This document shows, piece by piece, positions 50,801-58,585 of a stretch of 64,000 nt of DNA. The position numbers were made by a program, and so were the translations under genes. The stretch comes from Solen grandis (taxonomy: Eukaryota > Mollusca > Bivalvia > Adapedonta > Solenidae): positions 84,026,848-84,090,847 of the forward strand of contig CM037778.1 of NCBI GenBank assembly GCA_021229015.1, in the 5' to 3' direction. The number at the start of each line of letters is the position of its first letter. Position 1 is the first letter of the stretch. Below the pieces are notes generated by a model. The model searched no databases, was not told the DNA's origin, and was given only the letters and a program-made list of their open reading frames with translations.

Positions 50801-53456
50801 TATATATAGACATTATTTTAAAATTGTATTTTTTTTTTTTGCTACATTCCTGTTGTTGTACACATCTCGTGGACTATTTTCTTATTTGCAAAATAAACCT
50901 TGTTAAAAACATTGCCATTCATCATTGTTCACTACCAAAATTAGAAATGTTTTTTACAATTATTTACAACAATGCTTTTATAACCTATTATAACATTAGA
51001 GTCTTTGAAATGTGTTTTGCATATATTTCCATTTATAAGTTTCTTAATTAAAGTATATTTATGCATGAATGAAAATCTCGTTTTTCTTTCATCCTACGCC
51101 GAATATCTTTTTTAAAGATATTTCTTGTTTGTTTTAGTTTTTTTTTTTTCAGTATCTTTAAATCTTTTTATGAATAAAATAACTCGTATTCAGATTCTGA
51201 AAAGTGCAAAAGGACACGCCTACAGACTTGCATGAACTGCAAGAAGGGACCAGATTGTCAGAATTACTACACGAAATACTCGAAATATAGTTTGCTCAAG
51301 CCAAGGGAAATCAACACCTCTTATATTGGTTTGGATCCCGATGCAAAGCTAATCTGGTATGACCTTTTAGTCTGACCTCACTTTTGACCTTGTAAGTTGT
51401 GTGTCATGTACTCACTCACCACTATAGTACCTACATTCTTGCTGACCCATTCTCTACATTTAACCCTTTCCCTCATATAGACTCATTTTGACGCCCTCAA
51501 TAGGTATCACAGATAACCACATTTAAACCTTACCAAATTTAATTACAAAATCCTCATTTCCAGACCACTGAGGAGCAGCGAACAGCATAAAACCTGATCA
51601 GCCTGCGAGTTACTCGCAGGCTGATCTGTAAGCCTGCGAGTTACTCGCAGGCTGATCTGGTTTTATGCTGTTCGCATAGGTCTTTTCATGGTGTCCTCTA
51701 TGAGGGAAAGGGTTAAAACCGAATAACCTCTTCATTTTGTATGAATGATCGACCGATTGAACAGAATTCAACAACACAGGTATGCTGACTTTCAGCAAAA
51801 ATGTTGAAAACTCAGTTTTGAGTAAAATTAACAACTAAATATTTACGGGACACAATAACTGTTTGTAGCATAAAAGCACAAAAGAACTATTTCCCTATGA
51901 TGTGGCATAACTTTCACTTTACCATGCGGAGGAGTATAGTTTGGCTCGTGCCTGAAATTGGATAGTGGATGCGCAGGTTTCGGTTATTTAGGGCATGCTG
52001 TTATAATTGTCCATATAGAAAGCTTGAATTTCGATACAAATCCGTGTAAAGGGCTCCCTACAATGCAAACGTTATTAAAATGACATAAGTGCCCTAAAAC
52101 GGCCTTTCTGTCAAATAATAATAATAAATACAGATCGAAACAGTTCTCAGTGTGCATCATCTAAGAGAATACCTACGAGGTTATCAAAGAACTTGAAATT
52201 CAATTCGAATTCTTTATTAATATTTCGTAAATATGAAGCATATATCTCAGTTATTTGTCATCTGCTGTAGACATCGTCGAAACCCAACTTCGCTAAATGC
52301 GCATTGCTTCTAACTCGACTGTGGATTATTTAATTAGCAAAACTTCGCACTCATGGATCATTAATCAGGCATTTCATTTGACCCTTGACCGAAACAGCGG
52401 CGACAGTAGGGATCATATGACCAATGACGAGGGATTTTGAAGGTCAGCTTCGTTCTACCATGTATAGATGACGTCAAGCTCCTCGTCTTATCTTGCGAAC
52501 AGAATGGGCCAACTTTCATTTTTTTAAACTTCAATGAAGAGTATCCAAAATACTACGCGTGGTTTCATTGGTCAGCAAGTAGCTGATTAATATTCATAAT
52601 TTCAAAGTTTTGCCCGCAGTACACAAGGTAGTACGAAATAAATACCGTGGGTTCCGACGATGAATGTAGGAGGAATTTTACATATTTTTAGTTCAGTCTA
52701 GGTTCACGCGCGTACACGTGTATTGCCTTCAAATAAAACCGAGACCAAAACGGATTCAGTCAGACTGGAGTATTTTGCATTTGAATATATTATGTAACGT
52801 TTTAATGAACTTTTTGTTGGATTCCCACCTACAGTCTTCAGTTCCGAAATGTTTTGCTTCATCACAATATTACGTATGAACTATATATATTTTAGGTATG
52901 ACTATGAAGAGGGAAAACAGAAAAAAGTGCAGTGCTCCCAGGTCTACTTAGGAATCGGATATATAAGTCATAGAGCTACGTGTTCTGACGGTAGGTGGCG
53001 CTTAAAACTTATAGTTGACGGTAGGTGGCGCTTAAAACTTATAGTTGACGGTAGGTGGCGCTTAAAACTTATAGTTGACGGTAGGTGGCGCTTAAAACTT
53101 AAAGTTGAACTAGAAACAGTAAAACCTCAAGTGATTACCCTCAATATCAAGATCACATCAGTTTTAGACCAGATGTCCACAGTAGAAAGTAAAAGACCAT
53201 GAAAGTGAAATATGGTCACAATCTTTTTTTAACCAGGTTTTCCGAAGGAAAACTCTGGTTATGAGATTGGGGTATGTCGGCGGGCGGATGGGCGGGCGTA
53301 AACAATTTCTTCTGTGCGCAACTCATCCTACATTTTTCAACGGATTTTGCCCAAACTTTTACAGAAGCATTATTACATAGTGGCCTGGCGCATATTGTCA
53401 GGGTTTTGTGGTTCGACTATATTTGATGCAGTTATGGTACTTTGTTATTTTTTCAC

Positions 53457-53535
<79 letters not shown>

Positions 53536-56500
53536 GGAAATATTCTTCTGTGCGAAACTCCTCCTACATTTTTCAACGGATTTGGCCCAAACTTTTACAA
53601 GCGCATTATTGCATAGTGACCTGGCGCATATTGTCAGGGTTTTGTGGTTCGACTATTTTTATGCAGTTATGGCCCTTTGCCCCTTAACGGATGTAATATA
53701 TAAGGAAATATTATTTCGTGCACAACTTCTACATTTCATAATAAATTTTGTCCATACTTTAACAGAAGTACCTTCACTAAGTCACTCTGGAGAATATTAC
53801 CTGTGTTTTGCAGTTTGACCATTTTTGATGGAGTTATGCCCCTTTGATAAAATTTCTTGTCCGGAGCATAACTACTACATTATAAGAGGTATTGACTTGA
53901 AACTTTATAGGTTCATACATCCATTGAGGCGGAATGCATTGCATAGGAACCTCACTCTGTGGTTCATGATTTTGGAGTTACATGTTTGCCCCTTCGTAAA
54001 AATTCCTGATATGGAGCGTAACTCCTTAATTTTAAAATAAATAGTAATGATTGGTTTTGCAGTTTGACCATTTTTGATGGAGCTATGGTCCTAAGTTATT
54101 TTTTTGCATTAGACTTAATAGACATTGAGCACAAAATTATTTGACTGATACAAATAATCTGTACTGGGACGAAACATTGCGAAAAGTAAACCTGGTTTTG
54201 TGACAATTCCTGTCACTTGTTTTTTTTTTTTTGTTTTTTGTTTTTTTTTGTCAATAACTCATTCAATAAATGTACAGAGAGAAATGAAATATTACTGATG
54301 AAAACTCGTACAAACCAATATCTGTCATTAGAGTTTATTAAATTGATTTTTCAAATATTTCTGCAGTTACCGATGAGAAACTCGCCAAAATTGATTCATT
54401 TAATGCTTTTTGGTGGATTAAAGAGAAATATCAGTGAATTAAAAGTGGTAATTTCACTGTTTCAAACAGTGAATATTACCATTTCTATAATTTTCTCTCT
54501 GTTTTGTAATAGCACTTCTGAAAGACACATCGTATTTTTCAAGACATTTCAATATTGATTTCTACATTGAAATAAAATTTCTTCAAGAAATACCTGAAAG
54601 AAATGTTGATAACTCGTTTTCTGTGTATTCATTTATTGGACTTTTTTTTAGACCGAATAACGATTCATGTGACTTTGGGAATTTGGGGCTCCCCACAGGG
54701 TAAAATTTATAATGAACTTTTTATCAATATGTAAAGCGTCGCAGAAAGGCATTATATGTGTTAGTTACAGTGGAATATTATTTTTTAATTAAAGATGTTA
54801 CTCCTCTGAAACCAAGAATTATTCTCTGTATAATCAAAATAATAAATCTCTTACAATTATTTTATATATCTAAATGCATATCAAATCGACAGATTGTCCT
54901 AAGTTCGAGATCTTCATCCTGAAGGGTCACCAGGGCACGTGCAACATCACGGAGTCTCTTGACGGAGGTTTGTCCCTCCCTTATTGTATCGAGAAATGTC
55001 TTGACATGAACCTCTGCAGAGGGGTCACCTTCGACACAAAGCTACTCAGGTACATTGTCAGATAAGAGTTTATCATTGATTGTCACAGTATGCGGAACAA
55101 TAAACTTTCCCACAGTTTTAATGAATTATTGTAATTTAACCATTTTTGAGAAATTAATGTAAAAAAAAAAAGAAAAAAGAAAAAAAAATGCGGAAGTGAT
55201 TTTTAGTTAGAGGCAATTTGACGGAAATTACCGACATTTTTCGAGATTCTATGATCTAATGATGGAGGTCTTTTCCTAATGATAAAACATGTGACTTAGG
55301 ATTTTATTCTAATGTCTATTTCCAACAAATTAAACTTCACGCATACATATTTTCAAGTATTTCGTTCTACGTTCTACATGAATTAAAGTGATTAGAAAAT
55401 TACGGTTGCATGAATGTGACATGGTTATTCTTTTTTATTAACGTAGCACTATCTTGTGGGAACGAGATACTATCTTGTGGGAACAAGATACTATCTTGTG
55501 GGAACGAGACTTTATCTTGTAGGAACGAGAAACTATCTTGTGGGAACGAGATACTATCTTGTGGAAACGAGATACTATCTTGTGAGAACGAGACACTATC
55601 TTGTGGGAATGGGATACTATATTGTGGGAACGGGATACTATCTTGTGGAAACGGGATACTATCTTGTGGGAACGGGATACTATCTTGTGGGAATGGGATA
55701 CTATCTTGTGGGAATGGGATACTATCTTGTGGGAACGGGATACTATCTTGTGGGAACGGGATACTATCTTGTGGGGATACTATCTTGTGGGAATGGGATA
55801 CTATCTTGTGGGAACGGGATACTATCTTGTGGGAACGGGATACTATCTTGTGGGAATGGGATACAATCTTGTGGGAACGGGATACTATCTTGTGGGAACG
55901 GGATACTATCTTGTGGGAATGGGATACTATCTTGTGGAAACGGGATACTATCTTGTGGGAATGGGATACTATCTTGTGGAAACGGGATACTATATTGTGG
56001 GAACGGGATACTATCTTGTGAGAAAGAGACACTATCTTGTGGGAATCGGATACTATCTTGTGAGAAAGAGACACTATCTTGTGGGAATGGGATACTATCT
56101 TGTGGAAACGGGATACTATCTTGTGGGAACGAGATACTATCTTGTGGGAAAGAGACACTATCTTGTGGGAATGGGATACTATCTTGTGGAAACGGGATAC
56201 TATCTTGTGGGAGCGAGATACTATCTAGTGGGAAAGAGACACTATCTTGTGGGAACGAGACACTATCTTGTGGGAACAAGATAGCTATATAGTGGGAACG
56301 AGAACTATCCCACAAGATAGTATCTAGTTTCCACAAGATAGTATCTAGTTTCCACAAGATAGTGCTACTTTAAAAGGGGATAACCATGTTACGTCAATGC
56401 CACCGTACAAAACTATTATCAAAAGGTCGCCACATTAATATGATCTGATATGATAGAAATAAAATCTATTCTTAAACTGAATCCAAATATGCTCTTTCGT

Positions 56501-58550
56501 CAAACTTTATCTTATCTGCGAGTATGGAACTTGGAAAAAAATGTTAAACCAAACAAACAATTAGGGAGGAGGCACACTATCCATAATTCTTTTAACCCCT
56601 ACCTAATGAATATTCATGTGCATACTTGTTAATTTATGAATATTGATTTAGATATTATATGAACCAATTGATTTCTTGCCTTGCAGAAATTGTTAAGTCT
56701 GAGCTACAATAGAATATGAGCAAATAGAGGAGACCCTGATCAGACAGCCCAGGGAAGGATCTGTCTGATCTGGTTCTTCTGTGTTTGCCAAATGAGTCAA
56801 AATGCGTCTATATGAGGTAAAGTGTTAAAGAGTATTTTATTATTTTGCTGTTACATTGAGGTATTATATACATTGGAGTTTATCATAGTGATCGCTGGAG
56901 AATTTTAAACTCAGCCCACTAATAATTTGTATGAAGTTCGTACACCGAGGCTACAAGTAATTAACATTGCAATCTAATCCTCATATGGAATATGTAAATA
57001 AAGAACAACATGCGGAGAGAATATACTTATAAATTACGAAAAAGTTTTTTAAAGAAATTTCTAAAAAAATATACTTACAATTAATGATCTCCTTACTAAA
57101 GATGGTTCTTTTATAACCTTTGATGACTTTGTTGATAAACATGGGCATGTAACTAATTTTTTAGAATATGCCAGTATTATTAACTCTATTAAGAACTATA
57201 TTAAAAAAACTAAAAATTGATTCACCATTATACAGATTAGATGAACCATTTTACCCTTACATTTATCAATACTTCTTAAAAATAAAAAAGGATGTAGAAA
57301 TATTTATGATAATTTGAACCTTAAAAATATTGTCCCTACATCAGTGGATAAATGGGTTACAACTATTAGTGGAAATACAATTTCTTCAGATATTTTACAA
57401 AATTTTAATATTCCTTTTAAATGTTTCAAAGATACTTCTCTGCAATGGTTTCAAAGTAGAATCAATCATAGAATTTTACGTACGAATTATTTGTTAAAAA
57501 ATGGAGATAAAAGGAAGTGAAATGTGTTCCAATTGTCATCAAGAACCTGAGTCATTGATTCATCTATTTTATAAATGTACTTTTGTAAAAGATTTTTGGA
57601 AAGAATTGGAATTAATTCAACATTCGCTTTCCAAAATTTCTAATTATCTTAAAATTAATTATATATGTAAAAAAATTTAAATACAGTAATTTTTTTAGGC
57701 AAATACTTTATTTTTAAAATAAAATATACAAATCAAAGACCTAATGTTGAAAAGTTTATAAGAACTATTGCTCAACAATATTATATCGAATGTAATATCG
57801 CATGTAATAACAACAGAAGAACTGAATTTGAAAACAGATGGAAACCTTTAAGACCTCTATTAAACTTTTTATTATAAAGACCAAAATATTTATACATTTT
57901 ACTTCAAGAATAATTTATTACTAGGACAAGATGAAGTTTATCATCAACATCAATATTGTCTTTGACCAACATTTTTCTCTTTTTTTTTTCCCAAATAATA
58001 TGCTATATGTACAGGCATATTTTCTACAGATTTGTATCTACCTTTCCTTCTTTATTACAAAGTACTACAAGCTTTAATATTGTATAACTGACTGGTAATT
58101 GAATATGAATATTAATATTTATGGAAATGTAAAATATCAAGACCTCTATTGTACTTTATATATGTTATATTGTGTTGATTAGGGATGTAATCGATTATTA
58201 AGATATCGAAATATCAACGAATAACCATTTTGATTTTAAGTAGATTCCCGTTCTGAAATATCGAATACCAAAAATGTTTTTACCAGCCAAATTACTTGAG
58301 GTTTCATACCTGCCAAACTTAACTGGAAAATGAGTTCATGGAAATAAGCATCTCTCTACCTAGATGGTAGGTGAATAGTTATATCAATAGTTTCAATACA
58401 TCGTTGATTCTTATATTTCGATATATCGATATGAATTTATTTTAATCTTTGACATCCCTAATGGTAATTCAGATTTTTTTTTTTGTGAACATTATGCATA
58501 TTAGTAAAATAAAAATTTAAAAAAAAGAGAGAACAAAATGCAGTTTACAC

Positions 58551-58585
<35 letters not shown>

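Larger units (their letters stand above)
43902..51193. other. Intron A3-B4, 7.3 kb, rich in elements
   Basis: Contains a 53-bp tandem repeat, islands E4 and E5, an AGCTCACC-type block, nested SINEs and a hairpin MITE, listed separately. The stretch 48891-51193 holds nothing I can name. Module alternation (A3 then B4) suggests no exon is missing. Confidence 0.6.

Noticed and set aside
53408..53818. Frame of 136 codons with an isoleucine/tyrosine run
   Set aside because: The run is translated (TA)n, and the flanks belong to a degenerate non-coding repeat block.
55400..56357. Frames up to 278 codons over the 21-bp array
   Set aside because: Unit length divisible by three keeps several frames open on both strands; the array is the interior of a mobile element.
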